Of a DNA stretch of 64,000 nucleotides, positions 36,657-44,894 are shown in pieces. Origin of the DNA: Gemmata sp. (lineage in GTDB: Bacteria; Planctomycetota; Planctomycetia; Gemmatales; Gemmataceae); the NCBI GenBank assembly GCA_025055115.1, contig JANWYJ010000073.1, positions 1 to 64,000 of the forward strand, in the 5' to 3' direction. The position numbers were made by a program, and so were the translations under genes. The notes beneath the pieces are model-generated. The model saw only the letters and a list, made by a program, of their open reading frames with translations. It was not told where the DNA came from and did not search any database. Positions within the stretch are counted from its first letter, which is position 1. Each line of letters starts with the position of its first letter.

Positions 36657-37717
36657 ACTTCGACGCGGCCATCATCGGAGCTGGCCCCGCCGGCGCGGTG
36701 ACGGCCTACGAGCTGGCCCGGCGCGGGCACCCCGTTTTCCTCGTCGATAAAGCCAAGTTTCCCCGACCCAAAGTCTGCGGCTGTTGCCTCAATCGCTCGG
36801 CAGTTCAAACGTTGCATAGGCTTGGCCTGGGAGCTGTCCTGGCCTCCGCTGTTCCGCTGACCGCGGTATGCCTGGCTGCGGCCCGACACCAAGCCACGAT
36901 CTCTCTTTCCGGTGGCGTCGCCCTCTCCCGAGAGCGGCTGGATGCCGCCTTGGTGGAAGCCGCGGTCCGGGCTGGAGCCATTTTTCAGGAGGGTGAAGCC
37001 CGGCAGGTCGCCGACTGCCAAACAATAGCCCGGGTTGTCGTGGTGGCCTCGGGGTTGCTCGGTAACGCCGCGACACCGTGCGTCGATTCGCGGATCGGCG
37101 CCGGTGTGGTTGTAGCGGCCGACATGGTTCCGGCGTTTTTCCGCAGGGGTATCATCTATATGGCGACGGCGGGCGGCGGTTATGTCGGCCTGGTGCGTTT
37201 GGAAGACGACCGGCTCGATGTCGCCGCCGCTTTCGATGCCCCCTTTGTGCGTCAGATGGGAGGACTGGGACTGGCGGCCGAAGCCATCTTGGCTGAAACC
37301 CGCTGGCCTGCGATTCCTCAGCTGGCCCGGCTGCCCTGGAAAGGCACGCCTGCGCTGACCCGCCGCGCCACACGCCGCGCAGGGCCACGCTGGTTTGCCG
37401 TGGGTGATGCCGCGGGGTATGTCGAACCCTTTACTGGCGAAGGGATTGCCTGGGCGATTCGCTCCGCCACAGCGCTAGCCCCTCTGGTGACGAAAGCGGC
37501 GGAACGTTGGTCGGATTCTCTGGTTCGGCAATGGGAAGTCACCCACCGTCGCCGGATTCAATCGCGACAGCGTGTCTGTCGGATAGTGACACGGGCATTG
37601 CGGTGGCCATTGCTGACGGCTTGGGCGGTGCGGACCCTCGCCATCTGCCCAGCTTTAGCACGTCCTCTAGTGGCATCGTTGAATCGCTGCCCCCAACTCC
37701 GCGGTGCCGAACAATGA
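36653..37717 (+). CDS. FAD-dependent oxidoreductase, geranylgeranyl-reductase-like
   Basis: The 354-residue flavoprotein has an N-terminal dinucleotide-binding GAGPAGAVTAYELARRG (about 9-25), the KFPRPKVCG motif typical of the geranylgeranyl reductase/hydroxylase group, and the second FAD motif RWFAVGDAAGYVEPFTGEGIAWA (about 245-267). It is likely to hydroxylate or reduce the polyketide product of the adjacent synthase. It overlaps the methyltransferase and the PKS gene by 4 bp at each end (ATGA), so all three are translationally coupled. Confidence 0.9.
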   Translation: MNFDAAIIGAGPAGAVTAYELARRGHPVFLVDKAKFPRPKVCGCCLNRSAVQTLHRLGLGAVLASAVPLTAVCLAAARHQATISLSGGVALSRERLDAALVEAAVRAGAIFQEGEARQVADCQTIARVVVVASGLLGNAATPCVDSRIGAGVVVAADMVPAFFRRGIIYMATAGGGYVGLVRLEDDRLDVAAAFDAPFVRQMGGLGLAAEAILAETRWPAIPQLARLPWKGTPALTRRATRRAGPRWFAVGDAAGYVEPFTGEGIAWAIRSATALAPLVTKAAERWSDSLVRQWEVTHRRRIQSRQRVCRIVTRALRWPLLTAWAVRTLAICPALARPLVASLNRCPQLRGAEQ

Positions 37718-38823
37718 GCTTTGTGATTGACGGTCTGGGCACAGCGCACCCGCCGGATGCGGTCACATCCGCCGAAGGCCTGGCATTGGCCCGGGTGCTG
37801 GCTGGTCCTGACGTGCGAACTTCCGCTTGGTTAGGCCCAATTTACGCCAATAGCGGCGTCCAGCAGCGGTTTCAAGTGGTGGGCGGCGCGGCCAAACAGG
37901 ACATCCTCGCCGGAACGACCTTCAGCGGCTCACCCTTTCTACCAACGCCGGCCAACGATGGGGTCGGTCCCACCACCGCGCAGCGGATGCGCTTGTATGA
38001 GCAACACGCGGCCCCCCTGGCGGTGCAGGCGGTCGCCGCGGCGCTGCGCGAAGCGCGGGTTTCGCCCGACGCGCTGACCCATTTGGTCACAGTATCGTGT
38101 ACCGGTTTTGCGGCACCGGGAATGGATTACGCGATCATCACCCAATTAGGGCTAAAACCGACGGTCGCCCGGACCCATGTGGGCTTCATGGGCTGCCACG
38201 GGGCACTCAACGGCTTGCGCGTGGCCCATGCGTTTGCGTCGGCCAATCCCCAAGCCCGTGTGGTGGTCTGCGCTGTGGAGCTGTGCAGCTTGCACTACTA
38301 CTACGGCAACGCCGCCGATAAGCTCATCGCCAACGCGCTTTTTGCCGATGGAGCCGCGGCCGTGGTTGGTCAGGCCGATCCATCGCCTTCCCCTGCGGCG
38401 ACCTGGCGGCTTCGGGCGTCGGGATCGTGTGTGATACCCGATTCCCATGCCGATATGGGTTGGACGATCGGCGATCATGGCTTTGAGATGACCTTGTCGC
38501 GGCGCGTCCCCGGGCTGATTGCCAAACACTTACGGCCGTGGTTAGACGAGTGGCTCAGGGACTTCGGGTTTTCCCTTCACGACGTCAAAAGTTGGTGCCT
38601 GCACCCGGGGGGGCCGAAGATTCTCGCAGCGGTGGAAGAAACCCTTGGTCTATCGCCCGACCAGGTGGCCCCATCGCGGGAGGTGTTTGCCGCGTATGGA
38701 AATATGTCCAGCCCGACGGTACTGTTCATCCTCCAGCGGTTGCGGGCCACCCAAGCTCCAAGACCCTGTGTGGCGTTGGGCTTCGGCCCTGGGCTGGTCG
38801 CCGAAGCGGCGCTGTTTGTATGA
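37714..38823 (+). CDS. Type III polyketide synthase (chalcone/stilbene synthase family)
   Basis: The 369-residue homodimeric enzyme condenses a starter acyl-CoA with malonyl-CoA units. The catalytic triad is visible: Cys129 in VSCTGFAAPGMDY, His297 in CLHPGGPK and Asn330 in YGNMSSPTV. GFMGCHGALNGLR and FADGAAAVV are also family motifs. The ATG at 37714 overlaps the FAD gene stop (ATGA). Bacterial type III PKSs of this branch make alkylpyrones, alkylresorcinols or quinone precursors; coupling to a methyltransferase and a flavoprotein suggests a methylated, oxidised aromatic or pyrone product. The gene end is echoed 72 bp on. Confidence 0.95.
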   Translation: MSFVIDGLGTAHPPDAVTSAEGLALARVLAGPDVRTSAWLGPIYANSGVQQRFQVVGGAAKQDILAGTTFSGSPFLPTPANDGVGPTTAQRMRLYEQHAAPLAVQAVAAALREARVSPDALTHLVTVSCTGFAAPGMDYAIITQLGLKPTVARTHVGFMGCHGALNGLRVAHAFASANPQARVVVCAVELCSLHYYYGNAADKLIANALFADGAAAVVGQADPSPSPAATWRLRASGSCVIPDSHADMGWTIGDHGFEMTLSRRVPGLIAKHLRPWLDEWLRDFGFSLHDVKSWCLHPGGPKILAAVEETLGLSPDQVAPSREVFAAYGNMSSPTVLFILQRLRATQAPRPCVALGFGPGLVAEAALFV

Positions 38824-38910
38824 ACGGAATCGTTCCAGTTAGAACTCGGGGTCGAGCTTGACCGCCGGGTTCTGGGAGCGGCGCTGTTTGTATGAACGGA
38901 ATCGTTTCAG
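38805..38910. repeat. Echo of the type III PKS gene end (step 72)
   Basis: 34 bp beginning AGCGGCGCTGTTTGTATG (38805-38838), which include the stop codon, recur at 38877-38910 with one mismatch. The spacer forms a near-perfect 9 bp hairpin, AGAACTCGG (38841-38849) with CCGGGTTCT (38865-38873). Confidence 0.92.
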
Positions 38911-38966
38911 ACACCCCATAGCGTCCGTGAGCGTGGCTGCGGCAAACCGCAGTTGAGGCCCGACTC

Positions 38967-39815
38967 TCACTTGTCGCGATCAATCGGGGTATCTGGGGAG
39001 TTGCCCCATTCGCTCCAACTGCGATAGTAATTGCGAACGTTTTTCGCCCCAGCCAGTTCCAAAGCCAAGGCCACGACCGCGGCACGGCCCCCGCTTTGGC
39101 AGTAGGTGATCTGCGGTTTGTTCAGGTCAATCCGACGGTCTTTCAGTAATTGCTGAATTTTCGGCTGTGGCAGGAATTTGTCGGTTTTGGGGTCGAGCAA
39201 TTCCGACCATTCCAGATGAATCGCTCCGGGGATGCGGCCGCCGTGTTGGGCCAGGGCCTTCTCGCCGCGGAATTCGCCCACCGAGCGGGCATCGACACAC
39301 ACACAGCCGTTTTTGTATTCCGCCAGAACGTGCTTTTTCTCGGCCAGCCGTGCGGTGTCCGGCTGCCAATCGTGCGGTGGGGCCGTGGCTGTGGTGGCCT
39401 CCTTTTGAATTGGGAGCTGGGCCTGTGTGTAGGCTTTCCAACCACCATTGAGTAGTCGTACATCGGGCACGCCGGCGAACTTCAGGAGCCACCAGGCCCG
39501 GGCTGCCTCGCGGACATCGTCGGAATAGACCACCACGGGCACGCGAGGCGAAACTCCCACTTGCGCCAGTTGGGCCTTCCAGAAGGCACGATCGGCTTGT
39601 CCGGCCACAACGGCCTTCGACCATGGTTCGACATTCGCATGCACCGCCCCGGGGATATGGCCGGCGTCGTATTTCGTCCGTGGTCGCACATCGAGAACGC
39701 GGTAGTCTTTCAGTTGGGCATCGTCGACTTCGACTAAGAGGTTGGTAGGAGGTTGAGGTGCAACCGGTTCGGCGGCCGCACACAGGTAGACAACGACGAC
39801 GATGGATGTCATCAT
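38967..39815 (-). CDS. Secreted thiosulfate sulfurtransferase (tandem rhodanese)
   Basis: The 282-residue protein has a short signal peptide (about 1-16) and two rhodanese domains (about 28-140 and 165-280). The N-terminal one has LDVRPRTKYDAGHIPGA but no active cysteine (YSDD in its place). The C-terminal one carries Cys239 in the loop CQSGGRAAV. That is the usual arrangement of tandem rhodaneses: one structural and one catalytic domain. It should transfer sulfane sulfur from thiosulfate or mercaptopyruvate to a thiophilic acceptor in the periplasm. It diverges from the TIM-barrel gene at 39877. Confidence 0.92.
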   Translation of the reverse strand: MMTSIVVVVYLCAAAEPVAPQPPTNLLVEVDDAQLKDYRVLDVRPRTKYDAGHIPGAVHANVEPWSKAVVAGQADRAFWKAQLAQVGVSPRVPVVVYSDDVREAARAWWLLKFAGVPDVRLLNGGWKAYTQAQLPIQKEATTATAPPHDWQPDTARLAEKKHVLAEYKNGCVCVDARSVGEFRGEKALAQHGGRIPGAIHLEWSELLDPKTDKFLPQPKIQQLLKDRRIDLNKPQITYCQSGGRAAVVALALELAGAKNVRNYYRSWSEWGNSPDTPIDRDK

Positions 39816-39876
39816 GGGTCACATCCTTCCTCGAAGTAAGGGCGATCGTCTTCACGCACAGGGAGTTTGAGAAACC

Positions 39877-40830
39877 ATGTCCACGGATATTTCCCGGCGC
39901 ACCCTCTTGGCCGGAGCTGCCAGCGGATTCACAATAACCCCCCTGACGGCCACGGAGAAACCGCAGACCGGTTTTCGCTTCTGCCTCAACACCAGTACGG
40001 TTCGCGACCAAGACGGCAAGCCCCGGCCGCTACCCGAACTCATCGCAATCGCTGCAAAGGCTGGCTACGATGCCATCGAGCCGTGGATTGCGGAAATCGA
40101 CGCTTACCTCAAGAGCGGGGGAACACTCAAGGAATTACGCCAACGGATCGACGATGCCGGTTTGAAAGTTCCCGATGTGATTGGCTTTGCCGAATGGATT
40201 GTCGACGATGCGCAGCGGCGGAAGAAAGGCTTGGAACAAGCTCAGCGTGACATGGATTGGGCGGCGCAGATTGGTTCGCAGCACATCGCTGCGCCCCCGG
40301 TAGGGGCTACGGGGGGCACCAGCCCCCGCGACGATCCGAAGTTCAGCCAACCCGTGGTCGATCTTCTCGCCGCGGCTGATCGGTATCGAGCGTTACTGGA
40401 ACTGGGGGAGAAAATGGGTGTCGTTCCCATTGTGGAGGTGTGGGGTTTTTCGAAAACGTTGCGGCGTTTGGGCGAGGCGTTGTTGGTGGCGATGGAATGC
40501 GGGCACGCCCGGGCGTGTGTGCTGCCCGATGTGTACCATCTGTACAAAGGTGGTTCGGATTTCACCGGTTTACCGCTACTCTCCGCGCAGGCCATTGGGA
40601 TTTTCCACGTCAACGATTACCCGCGGATCGACCGGGAGAAAATCACCGACGCCGACCGGGTCTTCCCAGGCGATGGCATAGCCCCGCTCCGCGAGTTGTT
40701 CCGCACCTTGCAGCGGATGAACTACACCGGTTATCTTTCGCTCGAACTATTCAATCGCCAGTATTGGAAACAGAACCCTCTGGAAATCGCCAAAACAGGT
40801 TTGGCGAAGTTACGAGCTTTGGTGACTTGA
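39877..40830 (+). CDS. Exported TIM-barrel xylose isomerase-like (sugar phosphate isomerase/epimerase) protein
   Basis: This 317-residue protein starts with a twin-arginine signal (SRRTLLAGAASGF, residues 6-18). The AP endonuclease 2/xylose-isomerase-like barrel follows: CLNTSTVRDQ, AAKAGYDAIEPWIAEIDAYL, PIVEVWGF (metal-ligand Glu), VLPDVYHLYKGG, IGIFHVNDYP and GYLSLELFNRQYW (Glu). Acidic and His residues in these strands are likely metal ligands for a divalent-cation-dependent sugar isomerase or epimerase. It is convergent with the GntR/LacI-type regulator (9 bp between stops), which may sense a related sugar. Confidence 0.88.
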   Translation: MSTDISRRTLLAGAASGFTITPLTATEKPQTGFRFCLNTSTVRDQDGKPRPLPELIAIAAKAGYDAIEPWIAEIDAYLKSGGTLKELRQRIDDAGLKVPDVIGFAEWIVDDAQRRKKGLEQAQRDMDWAAQIGSQHIAAPPVGATGGTSPRDDPKFSQPVVDLLAAADRYRALLELGEKMGVVPIVEVWGFSKTLRRLGEALLVAMECGHARACVLPDVYHLYKGGSDFTGLPLLSAQAIGIFHVNDYPRIDREKITDADRVFPGDGIAPLRELFRTLQRMNYTGYLSLELFNRQYWKQNPLEIAKTGLAKLRALVT

Positions 40831-40838
40831 ACTGAGTC

Positions 40839-42017
40839 TTACCCAACTGTGCTATCGCGGACGACCAGTTGGCCAGGATAGAGCAGTTTGGCGGGTAGAT
40901 CGTCGGGCCGGGCCATGCGGTGGAGCATCCGTTCAACGGCACCACGGGCGATGGCTTCCGACGGATAAGTATAGGTGGTCACACCCAGACCAAAGCTTTG
41001 GCCGATCGGCAGATCGTCACAACCCACCACGGCGACATCGCGTGGCACATTCCGGCCGCGGCGAAATAGCTCCAGAATCACCCCCACCGCGACATAATCT
41101 TGGTAACAGATGACGCCATCAGCTTCCCCACGGATGAGTTGCTCGGCAATCCAGGGGTAGGTTTCGCGCGCATCGAGATTCTCGGGCACGCGGATGACCC
41201 AGGGTTCCCGCCGCGGCTCAGAATGCTGCAGGGCGAACAAATAACCCGCCAAGCGGTTGGAATGCGTGCTGGTCGGCGACGCGACGATGCAAGCCACGCG
41301 TTGGCGGCCCCGGTCCAACAGATGTTCGGTACAACGTAACCCGCCCTCGAAGTGATCGGACGCTACCAGATCATACGCCAACGGTCGGCCCTCCCCACGC
41401 AGATTGCGATCGATCAACACCACCGGCAACCGGGCCTTGCGACAACCAGCAAGAAACCATTCATCCTGTCGGCACAACTCCTCGGACATACGAGAGGGGA
41501 GAAAAAAAACACCGTCCACCCCGTTGTGAGCGAGGGTCAGGGCGGCCCGTTCCAGGTCCGCAGCAGGAGTTCCGGTCGGGAATTCCAAAGGATAGAAGTG
41601 AAAAGTCCCGGCATTTGCGAGTCGCTCGAATCCCACCTTCACGACCGCTTCCGAAGCGCTCTGCCAGGGTCCGGGCGAGACATGGGTCACGACGGCCCAG
41701 GAGTGCGTCGATGTTCGGGGGGGGGGCCTATCTGCGGTGATGTAAGAACCGGAGCGATTACGAGTTACGACCAAGCCGCGGTCGCGGAGGGTCTGCAGCG
41801 CCCGGGACGCGGTGAACGACGAGACGTCGTATCGGGATGCAATGTCGCGGACCGTTGGTACTTTGCCGTGGTTCCACTCGCCCGCCCGAATGCGCGCAGC
41901 GAGGTCGTCCGCGACACTCAAATACTTGGGATAGTCCGCTTCCCCACGCTCGAATTGTGACACAGACTTCTCCGCGATTTCCAACTGTACCAAACAATGT
42001 TGGCGCATTGCGGGCAT
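40839..42017 (-). CDS. GntR-family regulator with LacI-type ligand-binding domain
   Basis: The protein is about 392 residues. A GntR winged helix (about 28-100) has YLSVADDLAARIRAGEW and VPTVRDIASRYDVSSFTASRALQTL. A periplasmic-binding/LacI-like sensor follows (about 115-385; GVDGVFFLP, VVLIDRNLRGEG, GVICYQDYVAVGV, VAVVGCDDLPIG). It is the AraR-like domain order, so a sugar-responsive repressor is likely. The start is uncertain: ATG 42017 is chosen, ATG 42008 is close by, and the frame is open to 42215. A run of 10 G (41717-41726) encodes a Pro stretch between the domains and could slip. Confidence 0.88.
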   Translation of the reverse strand: MPAMRQHCLVQLEIAEKSVSQFERGEADYPKYLSVADDLAARIRAGEWNHGKVPTVRDIASRYDVSSFTASRALQTLRDRGLVVTRNRSGSYITADRPPPRTSTHSWAVVTHVSPGPWQSASEAVVKVGFERLANAGTFHFYPLEFPTGTPAADLERAALTLAHNGVDGVFFLPSRMSEELCRQDEWFLAGCRKARLPVVLIDRNLRGEGRPLAYDLVASDHFEGGLRCTEHLLDRGRQRVACIVASPTSTHSNRLAGYLFALQHSEPRREPWVIRVPENLDARETYPWIAEQLIRGEADGVICYQDYVAVGVILELFRRGRNVPRDVAVVGCDDLPIGQSFGLGVTTYTYPSEAIARGAVERMLHRMARPDDLPAKLLYPGQLVVRDSTVG

Positions 42018-42111
42018 CGTAGGAGGTTTTCCGACCCACGATCCGACGCGAATTGAACCCAGTTTACTGGAAGGACGACAAGACTGACAAGGATCATTAC
42101 AAGAAATGAGA

Positions 42112-42126
42112 AGCAATTTGATTGCT
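42112..42126. promoter_or_regulatory. Palindrome upstream of the GntR/LacI-type gene, candidate operator
   Basis: AGCAATTTGATTGCT is a perfect 6-3-6 inverted repeat about 95 bp before the regulator start, in an unusually AT-rich stretch (42080-42190). GntR and LacI proteins bind such sites, so autoregulation is plausible. No second copy was seen near the convergent TIM-barrel gene. Confidence 0.4.
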
Positions 42127-42257
42127 ACAGATGTCCGAATAGTAATAACAATTTCTCGAAATATTAACACAGTTTGTCTTGTTGGCATCACTCTGTCTCG
42201 ATACGCTGCCCTCACCTAGTCTAGCTCCCGCTTGTCAACGCTCTGTTTCTCCCCACC

Positions 42258-43235
42258 ATGACCCGGAGTTATCGCATGGTCGCTACTGTACCGAACCGCG
42301 GTTCGCGTCTGTTGGGCTTTACACTGATCGAGTTGTTGGTGGTGATCGCGATTATCGCGATTCTCATCGGCTTGTTGTTGCCGGCGGTGCAGAAAGTTCG
42401 CGAAGCCGCCGCCCGTGCCCAAAGCCAGAACAATATGAAGCAATTCGGCCTGGCTTCGCACAACTACCACGACTCGATGGGCCATCTGCCGCCGGCATTC
42501 GTGGAGTTTGGGCTTTCGCGCGGGTATCGGGATGGGTCCTGGATTGTGCAAATTCTGCCGTTTATCGAACAGGATAACTTGCGACGCCAGGTGGATAATC
42601 GTTCGGGGGCCAGTGGTCACTACTACGCGATTACCTACAACCAAGCGCCGCCCAAGCCGTTCATCAGTCCGCTCGACCCATCCCAATCGGGGGGGGCTTA
42701 CAACGATAGCGGCTGGGGCGTTTATGCCGTCACCGGTTATGTGGCCAACTACGAAGCTCTGGGCGGCATTGTCAACCGCACAACCAGTCCCCAATTCATC
42801 CTGGATACGAAGAAGACGATCAACGCTATCGCCGATGGGACGTCGAACACGGTCTTCTACACCACCCGCTTGGCTGTTTGCGAGGCCAATCCCAGCCCCT
42901 ATCGGCCCAGCTATGTCGGGGCGTTCTACAATATCGCTCCTTATGCCAATGCCAGCTCGTGGTACGAGTGGATGCCAGTTATCAACTATTGGAAAGATGG
43001 TCCCAGCTCGACCGGGTTCATCACCGGGGCGGCGATGAAATTCCAAGTCAACCCGACGTGGCAAGGGCGGACGGCGACGTGTGACTTCCGCTTGCCGACG
43101 CAAACCGGTTCCGGCGGCATTCTAGTGGGTCTGGGGGATGGCAGCGTGCGGACAGTTCCCGCGTCGGTCAGTGGGTTGACGTGGTGGGCTGCGATGACGC
43201 CCGCCGGTGGCGAAATTCTCGGCAACGATTGGTAA
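42258..43235 (+). CDS. DUF1559 protein (copy 5 of 5)
   Basis: This 325-residue protein has the prepilin-like N-terminus [21 protein letters not shown] with Gly before the cleavage point, and [19 protein letters not shown] after it. The C-terminus ends [36 protein letters not shown], a variant of the family's DGSVR signature lacking the usual preceding His. A small lipoprotein gene follows, an arrangement common for DUF1559 genes. It is divergent from the GntR/LacI-type regulator. The gene end is duplicated 72 bp on (43271-43312), where the stop codon is changed. Confidence 0.92.
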   Translation: MTRSYRMVATVPNRGSRLLGFTLIELLVVIAIIAILIGLLLPAVQKVREAAARAQSQNNMKQFGLASHNYHDSMGHLPPAFVEFGLSRGYRDGSWIVQILPFIEQDNLRRQVDNRSGASGHYYAITYNQAPPKPFISPLDPSQSGGAYNDSGWGVYAVTGYVANYEALGGIVNRTTSPQFILDTKKTINAIADGTSNTVFYTTRLAVCEANPSPYRPSYVGAFYNIAPYANASSWYEWMPVINYWKDGPSSTGFITGAAMKFQVNPTWQGRTATCDFRLPTQTGSGGILVGLGDGSVRTVPASVSGLTWWAAMTPAGGEILGNDW

Positions 43236-43312
43236 ACCACTGTCCCAAGGCGCAAAAAGGGGTAGCCACGGCCCGCCGGTGGCGAAATTCTCGGCAACGA
43301 TTGGTCAACCAC
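43199..43312. repeat. Echo of the DUF1559 gene end (step 72)
   Basis: 42 bp beginning GCCCGCCGGTGGCGAAATTC at 43199-43240 recur at 43271-43312 with a single change, which turns the TAA stop of the first copy into TCA. Confidence 0.93.
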
Positions 43313-43372
43313 GGGGCATTCCCCATCCTGATGGGATTTGCTCGCCTTACGGGATGGGGCGGAGAACTTCTC

Positions 43373-43546
43373 ATGTACCGCTGGCGCTTGTGGGTTGTGA
43401 TTGTGGTTCTCTGGGGTGTTTGCTGGCCCCTGGGGTGTGGCGATTCGCCGCCCGCCGGCGGGGGCGGTGAACCCACCGAGAAACAGAAACAGAAAGAACA
43501 AATGAAAGACGGAAAGCCCGAGGGTTCTCGTGGCAAGAGTCAATGA
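43373..43546 (+). CDS. Small lipoprotein downstream of DUF1559
   Basis: The 57-residue protein has a signal peptide and lipobox (CWPLGC, lipidated Cys22) followed by a short Gly/Pro and Lys/Glu/Gln-rich tail without a folded domain. Small lipoproteins of this kind commonly follow DUF1559 genes in planctomycetes, so it may work with that pseudopilin-like protein. GGCGGAGAAC precedes the ATG at 43373. The frame is open upstream through the duplicated DUF1559 end, which is not thought to be translated. Confidence 0.72.
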   Translation: MYRWRLWVVIVVLWGVCWPLGCGDSPPAGGGGEPTEKQKQKEQMKDGKPEGSRGKSQ

Positions 43547-43586
43547 TTTCATGAACTTTCCTGAATTTGGTATGGATTGTCCGCTC

Positions 43587-44576
43587 ATGAACCCCACCGA
43601 CACCGATACTTTTTCCCGCCGGGCTGTACTGGCCGCTGGAGTGGCAACGGCCGCATGGCCAGGAACGGCCGCATGGCCAGGATGGATCTCCACGGCCCGC
43701 GCCGGCTTGCACAAACCCGTGCTGCGAGCGGCCCACATCACCGATGTTCACATCACCCCCGACCGGGAAGCCCCGCAGGGCGTCGCGGCCTTGTTCAAAC
43801 ACATGTTCAGCCAGAAGGACTTCCAGCCGCAGATTGTGTTGTCGACGGGTGATCAGGTGATGGCCGTTGATGGCAAGGTGACCGGTGCCAAGGCGGCTGA
43901 GCAAGTCGCCCTCTGGAAAGAGGCCGTCAAGGCCTGCCCCGTTCCGATCCGAGCGTGCTTAGGGAATCATGATGTCTGGGATGGTGTCGACCCCACCCCC
44001 GATGTGCCCGCAGAAAAGAAAGGCTTCCGCCTGATGACCGAAGCGTTAGGGATGCCCGCGCCGTATTACAGCTTCGATCAAAATGGGTGGCACTTTGTTG
44101 TTCTCAATAGCGTCTGCAATTGGCCCAAGTACGCCTATCTTTCCCCGGAGCATTTCGAGTGGCTGAAGGCCGATTTGGCCCAGACCAAACTGCCCACTGT
44201 GGTCCTCAGCCATGTGCCGATTCTGAGTGTCACCTCTCAAGTGTACGGCGACGACTGCCGCACCAAGGACAACAACAACCTGATCCCGGGCATTTGGCAT
44301 CATGCCGATTGTTGGGCGATCACAGAAGTCTTCCGCAAAAATCCGCATGTGAAACTCTGCCTCAGCGGGCACATGCACACCTGCGACCGTTGCGAATATC
44401 GCGGTGTGTGGTATATCTGCGGCGGAGCGGCGAGCGGGGCTTGGTGGCGAGGCAGTGAATATGGCTTCCCGCCCTGCTACGGCCGACTCGATCTCTATGC
44501 CGATGGCACGTTCACCTACGACTTCGTCGATTACGGCTGGAAAGCCCGGCAGTGGCGCGGTAAAGAACTGAAATGA
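43587..44576 (+). CDS. Exported metallophosphoesterase
   Basis: This protein of about 329 residues has a Tat-type signal (FSRRAVLAAGVATAAWPG) and the calcineurin-like metal motifs in order: AHITDVHI, STGDQVMA, LGNHDVWDG, LSHVPI and LSGHMHTCD. It hydrolyses phosphomono- or diesters with a dinuclear metal centre outside the cytoplasm; the substrate is unknown. ATG 43587 is preferred because it leaves a normal-length Tat leader; ATGs at 43551 and 43572 are alternatives. The leader contains an in-frame 15 bp duplication (TAAWPG repeated). The gene end is repeated at 44598-44613 and 44619-44634. Confidence 0.88.
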   Translation: MNPTDTDTFSRRAVLAAGVATAAWPGTAAWPGWISTARAGLHKPVLRAAHITDVHITPDREAPQGVAALFKHMFSQKDFQPQIVLSTGDQVMAVDGKVTGAKAAEQVALWKEAVKACPVPIRACLGNHDVWDGVDPTPDVPAEKKGFRLMTEALGMPAPYYSFDQNGWHFVVLNSVCNWPKYAYLSPEHFEWLKADLAQTKLPTVVLSHVPILSVTSQVYGDDCRTKDNNNLIPGIWHHADCWAITEVFRKNPHVKLCLSGHMHTCDRCEYRGVWYICGGAASGAWWRGSEYGFPPCYGRLDLYADGTFTYDFVDYGWKARQWRGKELK

Positions 44577-44634
44577 TCGCGGCGGTGGCCCGATAATGAA
44601 CTGAAATGATCGCATAATGAACTGAAATGATCGC
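44565..44634. repeat. Three copies of the metallophosphoesterase gene end
   Basis: GAACTGAAATGATCGC, which includes the TGA stop, is found at 44565-44580, 44598-44613 and 44619-44634. Confidence 0.9.
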
Positions 44635-44635
44635 A

Positions 44636-44662
44636 GGAGTTGTTCACCTTTTGAACAACTCC
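44636..44662 (+). terminator. Stem-loop after the metallophosphoesterase gene
   Basis: A perfect 11 bp stem, GGAGTTGTTCA (44636-44646) and TGAACAACTCC (44652-44662), with a CCTTT loop. No T-run follows, so it is a probable but atypical terminator, placed 60 bp after the stop. Confidence 0.6.
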
Positions 44663-44862
44663 TCCATTCGATGGTAGAACTCGAAGCCACTATTCCATTC
44701 GATGGTAGAACTCGGAGCCACCCTCGAGAATGCCGGGCACAGGGGGAGGCGGCTTCGGATCAGCACGCAGGCCCCCCCGCGAGCCACACGATCTCCGCGG
44801 CGCGCTGAGCGCTAGTTTCTCGTAAATCTCAGCTATTTCGCCATTTATAGCAACTGATAACC

Positions 44863-44885
44863 ATGGGTGCCAATTCGGCACCCAT
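44863..44885 (-). terminator. Stem-loop after the lactonase gene
   Basis: A perfect 9 bp stem, ATGGGTGCC (44863-44871) and GGCACCCAT (44877-44885), lies 10 bp beyond the lactonase stop on the minus strand. The T-content after it is low (GGTTATC). Confidence 0.6.
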
Positions 44886-44894
44886 CTATCGAGC

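Larger units (their letters stand above)
44577..44894. other. Gene-free convergent spacer
   Basis: This 318 bp spacer between convergent genes holds the gene-end copies above, two stem-loops (44636-44662 and 44863-44885) and a 28 bp pair beginning TCCATTCGATGGTAGAACTC at 44663-44690 and 44694-44721 with one mismatch. I see no gene. Confidence 0.8.
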
